A DNA stretch of 49,213 nt from Rhodococcus sp. AW25M09. GTDB taxonomy: Bacteria > Actinomycetota > Actinomycetes > Mycobacteriales > Mycobacteriaceae. Location of the stretch: the NCBI RefSeq assembly GCF_000333955.1, contig NZ_CAPS01000030.1, positions 1-49,213 on the forward strand, written 5' to 3'. The notes under the pieces were generated by a model. It was not told the origin of the DNA, searched no databases, and saw only the letters and a program-made list of their open reading frames with translations. A program made the position numbers and the translations under genes. Shown one piece after another: positions 38,067 to 47,370 of this stretch. Numbering within the stretch: position 1 is the first letter of the stretch; each line of letters opens with the position of its first letter.

Positions 38067-41000
38067 TCAGTCGGTTTTCATCGGTCCGTCGCTGGCCAAT
38101 CCGGACCGCGACTGCTGCTCGACGGTAATGTCGGCCTGCTGTGCGGCGGGATCGAGTGGCATGTATCTCTCGATCGAACCCCAGTCCCGGGCGTAGTCGT
38201 CGGCGAGATACGACGGCAGTGTCTGTGCCCCGAGAAGCAGTTCGGTCCAGCCGAGCGGTCCGCCGCCGAACGAGTCCTGCCAGGCATTGGTTGATTCGGC
38301 ACCGGTGCGGTCGGGCAGAATCCGGTACTGCGGTACCTCGGCGACGCCATCGCGGTGATCGAACGGTCGCTGGCACGGAAATGCCAATCCGACGGCCCAG
38401 TCGAGCAACACCGGGTCGGTCGATCCGACGAGTGAGTTCAGCGTCTGCGTCTTCGGGACCCGCGGCGGCGTGACGGCGAGCCACTGATCACCCGCCAGGT
38501 CGTTGTCCTCGGCGACGATACGTACGACGTCCGCATCGCCGGGCAGGTCGTTCATCGGGACCCGCAGGTTGCGCCACGACGGCGACGGGCCGATGTCGAG
38601 TGGGGTGACCCGCCCGAGCGCGAGCACGTCCGAACCGTCACGCCGTCCGTATTCCAGTTCGACGCGTTGCCCCGGAGTGACGACGCCGTCCTTGTCCACC
38701 GACCGGATGCGGCCGGCGGCGGCGATGGAGATGAGGTCGCCGCGGTCCGATGCGCTGCCGGGCAGTGCGTACCAGCCCGAGGTCAGTGATGCAGGCTCGG
38801 TGGCACCGAAGGTGCCCAGCACGGGAGTGGTCGAGGGGTCGAGGCCGAACGGCAGAGCCACTGCGCTGCCGTTGATTCCGACGTTCTCGTTGGTTCCGCC
38901 GGAGGTGCCCGCGGAGTTCGATGACGTGCTCGATGCGCTTTGTTCGGAGTCGTCGGGGCGGATGGAGTTGGCGCTGCCCTGGGCGGTGTCCTCGGAGTCT
39001 GCGGTCAGGTCTCGGGCGACGCCGTCGGGGGTGAATCCGGTGTTGCCGCTGGCTCCGAGGGCGTCCGCACCGGGGTCGATCGGTTGCAGGACCGAGCCGT
39101 TGACGTCGGTTTCCACCTGCACGTCACCGGCTAGCCCACACGAGTTTCCGGCGAGAGCCGCAAAGTTCGAGCGGGCGATGGAGTACGCCGGATATTGCGC
39201 CACAGCACCTTTGGCGAACGAGAGCACCTCGAAGGCGACGACACCGCCGGCGACGATGGTCAGTGCCGACGGGGCGAAGCGTCGACGCGTGGTCGGTTCG
39301 TTTCTGCGGTAAGGCAATCGAACATGTTGGTAGGCGGCATACAGCAGCGTCAGCACCGTCAGGCCGAGCAGGATCGTCGAAAAGCCCTTCCCGGCGATCG
39401 ACGGCGGCTTGTCGAACCACGGAATGCCGTAGCTCGAGACGTACCACCAGCCGTTGGAGCTGGTGAAGGCAAGCGCCGTCAGGAACAGGACGGCAGCGGT
39501 GAACAGTGTTCTGTTACGCGGAGATCGAACGGTGGCGGCGGTGACGGCCACCGCCGCCAGTGCGGCCAGCGATGCCGCAAGACCGGCGTAGACACCGAAG
39601 TGGTGGGTCCACTTGGTAGGGGTGAACATCATCAAAGCCAGTGCACCCAGGATGATTCCGAGTATTCGACGCGACGGCCCGGTGGCGGTACCGGGGATGC
39701 GTCCGTTCTTGCGCAGCATCACCGCGATGCACACGACGATGCACAGCAGCATCGCGAACATACCGAATCGTCGGGCCAGTGAGCCGTCGGGCGAGATGGT
39801 CATCAGTGCGTCCCAGCGCACCCGTTCTTCGAACCACGGGACGTTCGGTCCGATGGCCGCGCGCACGCGGGTCGCCTCGAGCACGGTGCTCAGAGTCTGG
39901 TCGGCGAAGATCGCGATCAGCACCGCAGTTCCCGACGCCAGCAGCGGGGCGAGAACTGCGGGTAGGCCCACCTCTCGGGATCGTTTGACCACGATCATCA
40001 CCAGCGGGCGCAGTCCCGCGAGCAGTGCGGCCACAGCGATCAGTCCGGTCGGTCCGGCGGCGAGCGAGAACGCGGCGATCAGGGTTCCGACCGCGGCGGG
40101 CAACAGTCGTCCGGTGGCGATGGCGCGCTCGATCGAGCACCAGGTCAGCAGTGCACCGAGCGCGATGATGGGCTCGGGGCGAAGCCCGTTGTCGTAGGGC
40201 AGCCAGAATGCGAGGAATACCAGGCCGGCGGTCCACAGTGCGACGCGGTTGGTGAGCACTGCGCGTCCGAGGCGGGGGATGACCTCGCGGCTGATGACGA
40301 GCCAGCACAGCAAGGCTGCGATGGTGGCGGGCAGCCGCATCCAGATGCTGGCGGTGCTGATCTTGGCGAAGGCGGCGAGCATGTCGTAGTACGGCATGCC
40401 GAACGGCGCTTCGGGCACGCCGAACCAGCGGAAGTAGTTGGCCATGTACCCGGCGTTCTCGGAGACACGGGCCATGTTGAGCAGGTAGCCGTCGTCGGAG
40501 GTGTTCGCGCCGATGAAGTGCCACAGCACCAGCACCCCGACGACGACGGCGTCGACGCCGGTGATCGACTTCCAGCGCGAGGGCAGGAATCTGCGGTGGC
40601 GGCGACCGTCCAGGCTGTCGAGTCGGTGCAATGCGAACAGGGAGGCGATGACGGCGAGCGCTCCCACGATCATCGCGAGCAATTTGAATGTCGACGGAGT
40701 CGAGGAGTAGCGCGAATCGATGTCCACGCGCACGCTCAGGCCGTCGACCGGCGCGGTGAGATCGGTGAAGATGCCGACGACCTGTGGCCGGATGTCCCCC
40801 TCCACGGTGTTCGCATCGCCGTCGAGGTCGACCACCGTGCGTTCGGCGTCGGACGAGATCGTCAGTGCGCAGTCAGTGCTCAACTCGGAAAGCGGCGCTT
40901 CGGCGAGGACGCGATCGCGCAGCAGCGCTTGCAGTCGACCGTCGTCGACCCGCACGATCAGTGCCTTCTGCTCGGTCTTCGCAGCGGCTGTCGGAGCGGT

Positions 41001-41288
41001 GGAGACGAGGGTGCCGTTGCCGTCGAGTCGGCCGGCTGCGCTGCAGGGAATCGTTGCGTCGATGTTGAGCGGTGAGTAGCTCACCAGCGGGGCGTTGGCG
41101 CTGCCGAACGAGCTCTGCGGCCACGACAGCGAAGCGACGTCCTGCTGCACCGGAAGAAGTGGTGTCGCGATGGCGAGCACTGCGCCGATGATTCCGGTGA
41201 CGATCGCGATCAGCCGTACGGTCTTGAAATCCTGGCGTCGCGAGGTCGTGGAGGTCTTCGGAACAGCAGAGGCAGGCACGCCGGACAT
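38067..41288 (-). CDS. emb: Emb-family arabinosyltransferase (proximal copy)
   Basis: The product is 1073 residues, with the same plan as the distal copy: N-terminal helix, periplasmic domain, GT-C membrane core and C-terminal binding domain. The catalytic loop is GANTSDDGYLLNMARVSENAGYM near residue 264. Further conserved stretches are ASIWMRLPATIAALLCW, DNGLRPEPIIALGALLTWCS and TPTKWTHHFG. A Ser/Thr/Asn-rich insertion (about residues 780-815) distinguishes it from the distal copy. I chose ATG 41288, one base after the stop of the GT-C-like gene, over a frame extension that overlaps it. Next to the aftA unit, it occupies the embC position, but paralogue identity is uncertain. Confidence 0.92.
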   Translation of the reverse strand: MSGVPASAVPKTSTTSRRQDFKTVRLIAIVTGIIGAVLAIATPLLPVQQDVASLSWPQSSFGSANAPLVSYSPLNIDATIPCSAAGRLDGNGTLVSTAPTAAAKTEQKALIVRVDDGRLQALLRDRVLAEAPLSELSTDCALTISSDAERTVVDLDGDANTVEGDIRPQVVGIFTDLTAPVDGLSVRVDIDSRYSSTPSTFKLLAMIVGALAVIASLFALHRLDSLDGRRHRRFLPSRWKSITGVDAVVVGVLVLWHFIGANTSDDGYLLNMARVSENAGYMANYFRWFGVPEAPFGMPYYDMLAAFAKISTASIWMRLPATIAALLCWLVISREVIPRLGRAVLTNRVALWTAGLVFLAFWLPYDNGLRPEPIIALGALLTWCSIERAIATGRLLPAAVGTLIAAFSLAAGPTGLIAVAALLAGLRPLVMIVVKRSREVGLPAVLAPLLASGTAVLIAIFADQTLSTVLEATRVRAAIGPNVPWFEERVRWDALMTISPDGSLARRFGMFAMLLCIVVCIAVMLRKNGRIPGTATGPSRRILGIILGALALMMFTPTKWTHHFGVYAGLAASLAALAAVAVTAATVRSPRNRTLFTAAVLFLTALAFTSSNGWWYVSSYGIPWFDKPPSIAGKGFSTILLGLTVLTLLYAAYQHVRLPYRRNEPTTRRRFAPSALTIVAGGVVAFEVLSFAKGAVAQYPAYSIARSNFAALAGNSCGLAGDVQVETDVNGSVLQPIDPGADALGASGNTGFTPDGVARDLTADSEDTAQGSANSIRPDDSEQSASSTSSNSAGTSGGTNENVGINGSAVALPFGLDPSTTPVLGTFGATEPASLTSGWYALPGSASDRGDLISIAAAGRIRSVDKDGVVTPGQRVELEYGRRDGSDVLALGRVTPLDIGPSPSWRNLRVPMNDLPGDADVVRIVAEDNDLAGDQWLAVTPPRVPKTQTLNSLVGSTDPVLLDWAVGLAFPCQRPFDHRDGVAEVPQYRILPDRTGAESTNAWQDSFGGGPLGWTELLLGAQTLPSYLADDYARDWGSIERYMPLDPAAQQADITVEQQSRSGLASDGPMKTD

Positions 41289-41289
41289 G

Positions 41290-43059
41290 CTATTGGACGA
41301 GCTCCCGCACATCCCACACCCATACGCCGCCGGTGTAGACCGGTTCGACGCCGAGCAGTTCGCTGACGGTCGCGCGCAACGCGACGGTCCGATTACTGGT
41401 GGGAAGCACTACGACGTCCGCCTCCCAGAACCGCAGATCCTCGAGTGCCTGCGCACGTTGACCGTCGGTGATCTCCGGGACGGTGCCCTTGTCGTACACC
41501 GAGCCCAGCAGCAGCGCCGTGGGCCGGTCGACGGCACCGTATTTGGCCACCTTGTCTTCTTGATCGCTCGGCCCGACGAAGTATCCGGCGGCGAGCGGGA
41601 AGCCCATGTCTGCGTCCATCTGCCAGCGCAGCGGCCGAGCGTCCTCGGGCCGCGGGAGGGGCACGGTGACCACGGAACCGTCGTCGACGTAGTTCTCCCA
41701 CGAACCGTCGGAAAAGAACTGCGGCGTCGGAGATTTGTCGACGGCGACCAACGGCGTCGGGATCAGAGGCACAAGTGCGAGGGCCAGCCCGGCGATCCAG
41801 AACGCAGGCAGTGGTCGCAGTCCGTTGCGGAACGCGCGGTCGGTGGCCAGCACGAGCAGCAGCGCCAATGCAGGCACTGCGCCCAATGCGAACCGGGTCT
41901 CGAGGACGGATTCGACGAGGGGGTAATCGGCCAGCTTCGACCACGGCAACGTGATGCCGGTGTCGTCCTCGCCGATGACCAGCGTGGCACCGAGCGACAG
42001 CACGCTCATGACGATTGCCGTCGCAGCGGCCGCGCGGGCGCACGCGACCCGCCACATCCAGACAGATGCGATCAGGCACAACACCAGCAGCGGCCAACCG
42101 AAGTACGCGTTTTCCTCGGTGGCGTTGATGCGGACGTTCTGGCCCGGTGCGGCGACGCCACCGAGCGATTGCTTAGGGAATTGGAACAGCGCTTTCGCGT
42201 CGTTGCCCATCGGGCCGTGTTCGAGGAACGAGTACGACTGTGGGCCGAAGAACTGCCACCACAGCGGCAGCGCGACGAGCGTCAGCGCGATGCCGGCCGA
42301 CACTGCGAGACGCGGGACGGACAGACGGATTGCGGGCCACAGCGAATGCGGTCTCGACAGGTAGTAGACGACGGCGAAGATGGCGAACGACATCGCAAAG
42401 ATCAGCAGCGGCTCTTCGCCGAGCAGGATCTGCAGCGCGATGATCAGGCCGAGCCCGACGGTGTTCTTGGTCGTCCCGCCGCCGTGTGCGATGCGGATGA
42501 CCAGCATCGCGATGATCGGCAGCAGGAACAGCACCACGAAGTTGGGGTGGCCGTTGGCGTGGGAGATCGCGCCGGGCGCGAAGCCGCACAGTGCGCCGCC
42601 CACCGCGGCTGCGCCCTTGGAGGCGTTGAGCTGACGAGAGAACAACCAGTACCAAGCGAGGGCGGTGCCGGCCAAGCCCGCAGTGAGTGCGATGGCCCAG
42701 GTGACGGTGGGCCCGAAGAGCAGCGTGATCGGGGCCAGCGGGATCGAGATGCCGAACATCGCGGTGTTCGCCATCAGATTCACCCCGAGCGGGTAATTCT
42801 GCAGGTCACTCGACAGTGGGTTGCCCAGATTCGCGACGGCGTGGGCGGCGACGGAGAAGAACCATTCCCACATCGTCTGGTCCTGGCCGCTGTTGTAGAG
42901 GTAGCCGCCACTCAGATTGCGCCACTGGCCCTGCAGGACGTACATCGCGGCGACGAGAAATCCGACCGCCGCAACAGCGTCACCACGTCCGACGCCGGAG
43001 TGTCGAGGCGTTGCCGTGGTGGGCTGCCGCTCGAGAACGCTCTGGTCGTGGGTGGTCAT
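41290..43059 (-). CDS. Polytopic GT-C-like membrane protein, probable glycosyltransferase
   Basis: The 589-residue protein has about eleven to thirteen hydrophobic segments and a C-terminal soluble domain. The first external loop holds YNSGQDQTMWEWFFSV with Asp60, then NPLSSDLQNYPLGVNLM. This layout, an acidic residue followed by an N-Y-P-x-G-x-N segment, recurs in actinobacterial GT-C-like proteins of unknown donor. Its stop is one base before the start of emb, and it is 59 bp after aftA, so it is embedded in the arabinan operon. The corresponding M. tuberculosis locus has no gene here. An arabinan or lipid-linked sugar role is inferred from position only. Confidence 0.75.
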   Translation of the reverse strand: MTTHDQSVLERQPTTATPRHSGVGRGDAVAAVGFLVAAMYVLQGQWRNLSGGYLYNSGQDQTMWEWFFSVAAHAVANLGNPLSSDLQNYPLGVNLMANTAMFGISIPLAPITLLFGPTVTWAIALTAGLAGTALAWYWLFSRQLNASKGAAAVGGALCGFAPGAISHANGHPNFVVLFLLPIIAMLVIRIAHGGGTTKNTVGLGLIIALQILLGEEPLLIFAMSFAIFAVVYYLSRPHSLWPAIRLSVPRLAVSAGIALTLVALPLWWQFFGPQSYSFLEHGPMGNDAKALFQFPKQSLGGVAAPGQNVRINATEENAYFGWPLLVLCLIASVWMWRVACARAAAATAIVMSVLSLGATLVIGEDDTGITLPWSKLADYPLVESVLETRFALGAVPALALLLVLATDRAFRNGLRPLPAFWIAGLALALVPLIPTPLVAVDKSPTPQFFSDGSWENYVDDGSVVTVPLPRPEDARPLRWQMDADMGFPLAAGYFVGPSDQEDKVAKYGAVDRPTALLLGSVYDKGTVPEITDGQRAQALEDLRFWEADVVVLPTSNRTVALRATVSELLGVEPVYTGGVWVWDVRELVQ

Positions 43060-43118
43060 CGCGTCGAGGTTACAGAAGGATCACAAGAGGCGAAAACCTG
43101 AAGGACTTGGGTCACATC

Positions 43119-45113
43119 TCATGACGTGCGCACCACCAGCGCGAAGGGGCCGATATCGGTGACGGTGAAGCGCGGATCCTCGAACAGCGACTCGTCGAAG
43201 GTGACGGTGTAGCGACGCACGTTCGGGTCGTTGGGGTAGACGTCCTCGGCCAGACGCAGGGTGTAGCCGTCCGCGCCGCGTCGGAACAGGAAGGCGTCCG
43301 GGGCGCGCCACTGGCTGTTGTTCAGCGCGTCGACCAGCTGATCTGGGGTCTCGAGCTCGGTCCACCGCTCGATGGCCTCGGCTCGCTGATCGAATTGCGC
43401 CAACGGGTTGGCGTAGTGCGAGGTCAGGCCTTGGAAGCCGAAGTACGGGTAGTAGCTGAGGAATGAGGTGTCGGCGGTCAGTACGACGGTCTCGTCGCGC
43501 GGTCTGCCCGTCTGTTCGGTGAGGGTGTCGTCGACCTCGCGGTAGTACGACACTGCGCTCGGCGGACGCATGTCTGCTCGATTGCCGTCGCCGTCGGTAT
43601 CGGAGTACGCGACGGTGATCTCGGTCTGCAGTACCTGCGGGATGTTCTGCGCGAAGGCCATGGCACCGATGGTCGCCACGACGACGGCAGCGATACGGAA
43701 CTTCGGCGGCTCGTTGATGGCCTGGTAGATCGCATGGCTGCCTTCGAGGAAACCGAAAACACCTGCGCTGCCGAGTAATACGATCAGTACCGCTTCGAGT
43801 CGGAACGAGAGCAGCGTCGTGCCCGCCGCTGTTGCGGCCATGGACAGCAGCGTCCACAGGTAGATCGAGACGACGCCGACGCCGAGTGCCTGGGCCCGGC
43901 GCGAGGAGGAGAATCGCACCGCGACCCACACTGTGCCGATCAGGCAGAGGATGCCTGACAGGGAGAACTCGAACATCGGGAACGGCAGTGTCGCACCGGC
44001 TTCGGGCAGGTAGTGCAGGGCCGTGCCCGATGTGGACGGTGCGCCGCGCAGGAAGTCGATCAGGTACGGCAGCCATACGGTAGCTGCGATGACGCCGGAG
44101 ATGACTGCGATCGCGGCAACTTTGACGGCGATGGGAACCAGTGCACGCCAGGACTTCCGTTCGCGATACGCAAGGACTGCTGCGAACAGGGCCATGAGCA
44201 CGACGGTGAACGCGGCCAGGCCGAGATACAGGGTGTAGAACGTTGCGGCCAGGCCGAGGAAGAGTCCGGTGCCGACCACCGCGCCCCATCCGCCGGCTCG
44301 TCCCCCATCCGGGATGAATGTCCCTTTCTTGCACTCTGACTGACTGGATGCCACATTCATCCCGTCGGGGGTGGCCGTTCCAACCCCTTCCGGGGCAGGA
44401 GTAGCAGGCCGGTGCAGCGCTCCCCAGGCGAGGATCAGCGCCGGAGCGAACAGCAGCACGATGACGGCGCTGTAGGCCTCGGGGGAGGCGTAAGCCACGA
44501 CCAGCGCGGTGGTGACGGCGCTGACTGCGACGGCCCAGTCGCTGCGAATCAATGCCTTCCACAACACGAATGCCACCACCGAGGTGACGGCAAGCAGTCC
44601 GATTGCGTAGGGCTTGAACACTTCCCAGCCGTCCATGCCCAGAACATTGCCGACGCGACCGCCGAGCCAGAACCAGCCGGCCGGATAGAAGGGCGGGATG
44701 TCGATATAGGTCATGTCGCGCAACGACGCGGAATCGGTCAGTCGCGTCAGGTATTCGGTACGAAACTCCTGGTCGACGGAGATGCCGAACAGATAGAGCT
44801 TGGTTGCCGCCAGCGGCATCCCGAGGGTGACGGTGACGAACCCGGACAGTCCGATCCAGGCTGTCAGTCGAGCCGCCCACGGCCACTTGTGGATTCGGTA
44901 CAGGTAGATCGACGCGGCGAACAGTACTGCGGCGACCACCTGCCCGAGCGTCGTCAGTGCCCGCGTGACGTTGGACGAATTGAACGCCGGCCACTGAACC
45001 AGAGAGAAGGCATACAACCCGACCGTCGCGACCACGACCGCGACGATCACACCGACAACTGTTTCGCCGACGGCAGAGGCGGTTCTGCGCACCGGTGCAA
45101 CCCCGACTGTCAT
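43119..45113 (-). CDS. aftA: Arabinofuranosyltransferase AftA, with an in-frame repeat-derived insertion
   Basis: AftA puts the first arabinofuranose on galactan, priming arabinan synthesis with DPA as donor. The 664-residue GT-C protein has about eleven helices and a C-terminal extracytoplasmic domain. The first large loop reads FGISVDQEFRTEYLTRLTDSASLRDMTYIDIPPFYPAG, closely matching the conserved AftA segment with its acidic residues. Residues about 250-270 (DGMNVASSQSECKKGTFIPDG) are encoded by a palindromic element at 44310-44364. They fall in a polar loop between predicted helices, so the fold may tolerate them. The length exceeds the roughly 640 residues of M. tuberculosis AftA by about this amount. 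It starts four bases after dprE2. Confidence 0.93.
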   Translation of the reverse strand: MTVGVAPVRRTASAVGETVVGVIVAVVVATVGLYAFSLVQWPAFNSSNVTRALTTLGQVVAAVLFAASIYLYRIHKWPWAARLTAWIGLSGFVTVTLGMPLAATKLYLFGISVDQEFRTEYLTRLTDSASLRDMTYIDIPPFYPAGWFWLGGRVGNVLGMDGWEVFKPYAIGLLAVTSVVAFVLWKALIRSDWAVAVSAVTTALVVAYASPEAYSAVIVLLFAPALILAWGALHRPATPAPEGVGTATPDGMNVASSQSECKKGTFIPDGGRAGGWGAVVGTGLFLGLAATFYTLYLGLAAFTVVLMALFAAVLAYRERKSWRALVPIAVKVAAIAVISGVIAATVWLPYLIDFLRGAPSTSGTALHYLPEAGATLPFPMFEFSLSGILCLIGTVWVAVRFSSSRRAQALGVGVVSIYLWTLLSMAATAAGTTLLSFRLEAVLIVLLGSAGVFGFLEGSHAIYQAINEPPKFRIAAVVVATIGAMAFAQNIPQVLQTEITVAYSDTDGDGNRADMRPPSAVSYYREVDDTLTEQTGRPRDETVVLTADTSFLSYYPYFGFQGLTSHYANPLAQFDQRAEAIERWTELETPDQLVDALNNSQWRAPDAFLFRRGADGYTLRLAEDVYPNDPNVRRYTVTFDESLFEDPRFTVTDIGPFALVVRTS
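44310..44364 (-). repeat. Dispersed ~55-bp palindromic element, copy 4, inside aftA
   Basis: Arms CGGGATGAATGT (44310-44321) and ACATTCATCCCG (44353-44364) are a perfect 12-bp inverted repeat. The minus-strand core CAGTCAGTCAGAGTGCAA is identical to copy 3. The element is read in frame by aftA as MNVASSQSECKKGTFIP, the same frame that is open in the three intergenic copies. Confidence 0.92.
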
Positions 45114-45117
45114 GTAG

Positions 45118-45882
45118 TTAGATGGGCAGCTTGCGGAAGATCGGCCGCGGCACGTGCCGCAGCACCATCATCACCAGACGCCACGGAGCGGGAGTCCAGA
45201 TGAGCGGGGTGCCCTTGCGTGACGCGTTCACCGCGAGCTTCGCGATGACCTCCTTGTCGACAGTCATCGGAGCTTCCTTGACGTGCGCGCTGAACTTGGT
45301 GCGCACCATCCCCGGGCGGACGACGGTGACGCGAGGTCCGAACTCGCGTAATGCTTCTCCGAGTCCGAGGTAGAAGCCGTCGAGTCCGGCCTTGGTGGAG
45401 CCGTAGACGAAGTTCGAGCGTCGTACCCGCTCGCCTGCCACCGAGGACATGACGATGATGCGGCCGGAGGCCTGCGCCTTCATCTTCTCGCCCAGCAGCA
45501 CGCCCACCGAAACGGAGGCGGTGTAGTTGATGTTCGCGGCGAGGACGGCCTTGCGCTGGTCCTGCCAGAGCTCCTCGGCATCGAAGTCGACGGCGAAGGC
45601 GACGATGGCGACGTCGACGTCACCCTTGGCCCAGGCCGCGTCGATCACCTTCGGGTGTGACGCGGTGTCGAGTGCGTCGAAGTCGATGATCTCGACGGAC
45701 TTCGCGCCCTTGGCGGTCAGCTGTGCGACTGCGCTCTCGCGCAGCGGGTCGTTCGGCAGCGCAGCGAGGATGACGCGGGCCGGAGACTTCGACAGGTACT
45801 CCTCGGTGATCGCGAGACCGATCTCGCTTGTGCCACCCAGAACCAGAATCGTCTGGGGGTTGCCGACGGCATCTATCGTCAC
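45118..45882 (-). CDS. dprE2: Decaprenylphosphoryl-2-keto-ribose reductase DprE2
   Basis: DprE2 reduces the 2-keto intermediate made by DprE1 to decaprenylphosphoryl-arabinose with NADH. The 254-residue short-chain dehydrogenase has the nucleotide motif [12 protein letters not shown] near the N-terminus and Asp in IIDFDALDT. The catalytic core is [27 protein letters not shown], with Ser, Tyr and Lys (YGSTK). The GTG start at 45882 overlaps the dprE1 stop (GTGA), consistent with the two subunits acting together. It matches Rv3791. Confidence 0.95.
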   Translation of the reverse strand: MTIDAVGNPQTILVLGGTSEIGLAITEEYLSKSPARVILAALPNDPLRESAVAQLTAKGAKSVEIIDFDALDTASHPKVIDAAWAKGDVDVAIVAFAVDFDAEELWQDQRKAVLAANINYTASVSVGVLLGEKMKAQASGRIIVMSSVAGERVRRSNFVYGSTKAGLDGFYLGLGEALREFGPRVTVVRPGMVRTKFSAHVKEAPMTVDKEVIAKLAVNASRKGTPLIWTPAPWRLVMMVLRHVPRPIFRKLPI

Positions 45883-47330
45883 AGCAGTTCCAACCTTCTT
45901 GCCATATCGGAGGCGAAAACGCCTGTGGGGTCAACGGATCGACGGACCTTGATCCATTCGTCGATTCGCGGGTACATCGAGTGGAAGGTTTCGGCGTCGG
46001 TGCGAGAATCCTTCGCGGTGTAGAGACGACCGCCGAATTCGAGCACCCGCTTGTCGAGTTCGCGCACGAACTCGTTGAGGCCGGGTTTGATCGGGAAGTC
46101 CACGCAGATGTTCCAACCGGGAATCGGAAAGCTCAGTGGTGCTTTGTTGCCGGGCCCGAACAGCTTGAACACGTTGAGGAACGAGTAGTGCCCGGACTGC
46201 TGGATGTCGACGATGATCTTCTTGAACTCGTCCACAGCCTCCGGCGGCACCACGAACTGGTACTGCAGAAATCCCTTGGAGCCGTAGGCGCGGTTCCACT
46301 CGCTGAACATATCGAGGGGGTGGTAGAACGCCGTGAGGTTCTGCACCTTGTTGCGGTAGTTGCCCGACTTGCGGTACCAGACTTCGCCGACGGCGGAGAA
46401 GGTGTACTTGTTCGCCAGACCGTTGGGGAAGATGTCAGGAAACTTCACGAGAGGCTTCGCGTTGAAGCGCAGCGGATCCTTCTGCAACTTTTCCGGAAGC
46501 TGGTCCAGGCGCGCCAACGATCCACGTGACACGGCCGCGCGACCGAGCTTGGGGGGCGGGGCAACCGCGTCGAACCATGCGCTCGAGTAGTCGTAGTTGT
46601 TCTCGCTGCCGTCGCTGTGCAGGGCGATAGTCTCGTCGAGCGTGCTGGTGACATCGCCGTCCGCGATGAAATAGGCCGTTTCCGTCGGCGTCATTTCGAT
46701 GGTCGCGCGCAGGATGATGCCGGTCAGGCCGTTGCCGCCGACCGTCGCCCAGAACAGCTTGGCGTTCTTGCCCGACGGCGTCAGGTGGCGGATCTGACCG
46801 TCCGCGGTGAGCAGTTCCATCGAGCGGACGTGGTTGCCGAAGCTGCCCGCGCTGTGATGGTTCTTGCCGTGGATGTCCGTGCCGATGGCTCCGCCGATGG
46901 TGACCTGACGGGTACCCGGAAGCACCGGAACCCACAGTCCGAACGGCAGCGCGGCGCGCATCAACTGATCGAGGTTGACGCCACCGTCGACGTCGACGAT
47001 CCGCGTCGAGGCGTCGATGCTGTGAATGCCGTTGAGGGCATTCATGTCGATGACGAGTCCGCCGGAGTTCTGCGCGTTGTCACCGTACGAGCGGCCGAGG
47101 CCACGGGCGATGACGCCGCGTCGTAGGTACGACGGCTTGGAGTCGCTCTGCTCGGCAACCTGCTTGACCGCGCTGGCGATGAGCTCGGGGTCGGAGGTCG
47201 AGAGCACCTCGCCGGTGGAGGGCGCGGTGCGGCCCCAACCGGTCAGTGTGCGGGTCTGCGTGGGTAGCGGCGCAGTGTTCCCGGCCTGTGGTTCCAGGGG
47301 GAAGAGTGCGTCGTCGGCTGTCGTGGACAT
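45879..47330 (-). CDS. dprE1: Decaprenylphosphoryl-beta-D-ribose 2'-oxidase DprE1
   Basis: DprE1 is the FAD oxidase that starts epimerisation of DPR to DPA and is a well-known drug target. The 483-residue protein has the VAO-type FAD domain with [15 protein letters not shown] and [20 protein letters not shown], the latter containing the flavin-contacting histidines. The substrate domain has [20 protein letters not shown] and [17 protein letters not shown]. Cys409 there corresponds to M. tuberculosis Cys387, the residue modified by benzothiazinones. The C-terminus RRLELL is also conserved. It is the first gene of the arabinan operon; the upstream membrane-protein frame ends only 40 bp before it. 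Confidence 0.97.
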   Translation of the reverse strand: MSTTADDALFPLEPQAGNTAPLPTQTRTLTGWGRTAPSTGEVLSTSDPELIASAVKQVAEQSDSKPSYLRRGVIARGLGRSYGDNAQNSGGLVIDMNALNGIHSIDASTRIVDVDGGVNLDQLMRAALPFGLWVPVLPGTRQVTIGGAIGTDIHGKNHHSAGSFGNHVRSMELLTADGQIRHLTPSGKNAKLFWATVGGNGLTGIILRATIEMTPTETAYFIADGDVTSTLDETIALHSDGSENNYDYSSAWFDAVAPPPKLGRAAVSRGSLARLDQLPEKLQKDPLRFNAKPLVKFPDIFPNGLANKYTFSAVGEVWYRKSGNYRNKVQNLTAFYHPLDMFSEWNRAYGSKGFLQYQFVVPPEAVDEFKKIIVDIQQSGHYSFLNVFKLFGPGNKAPLSFPIPGWNICVDFPIKPGLNEFVRELDKRVLEFGGRLYTAKDSRTDAETFHSMYPRIDEWIKVRRSVDPTGVFASDMARRLELL

Positions 47331-47370
47331 CGCTCAAGAGGGTACCCGCTCAGTTCTCGTCACCAGCCCA

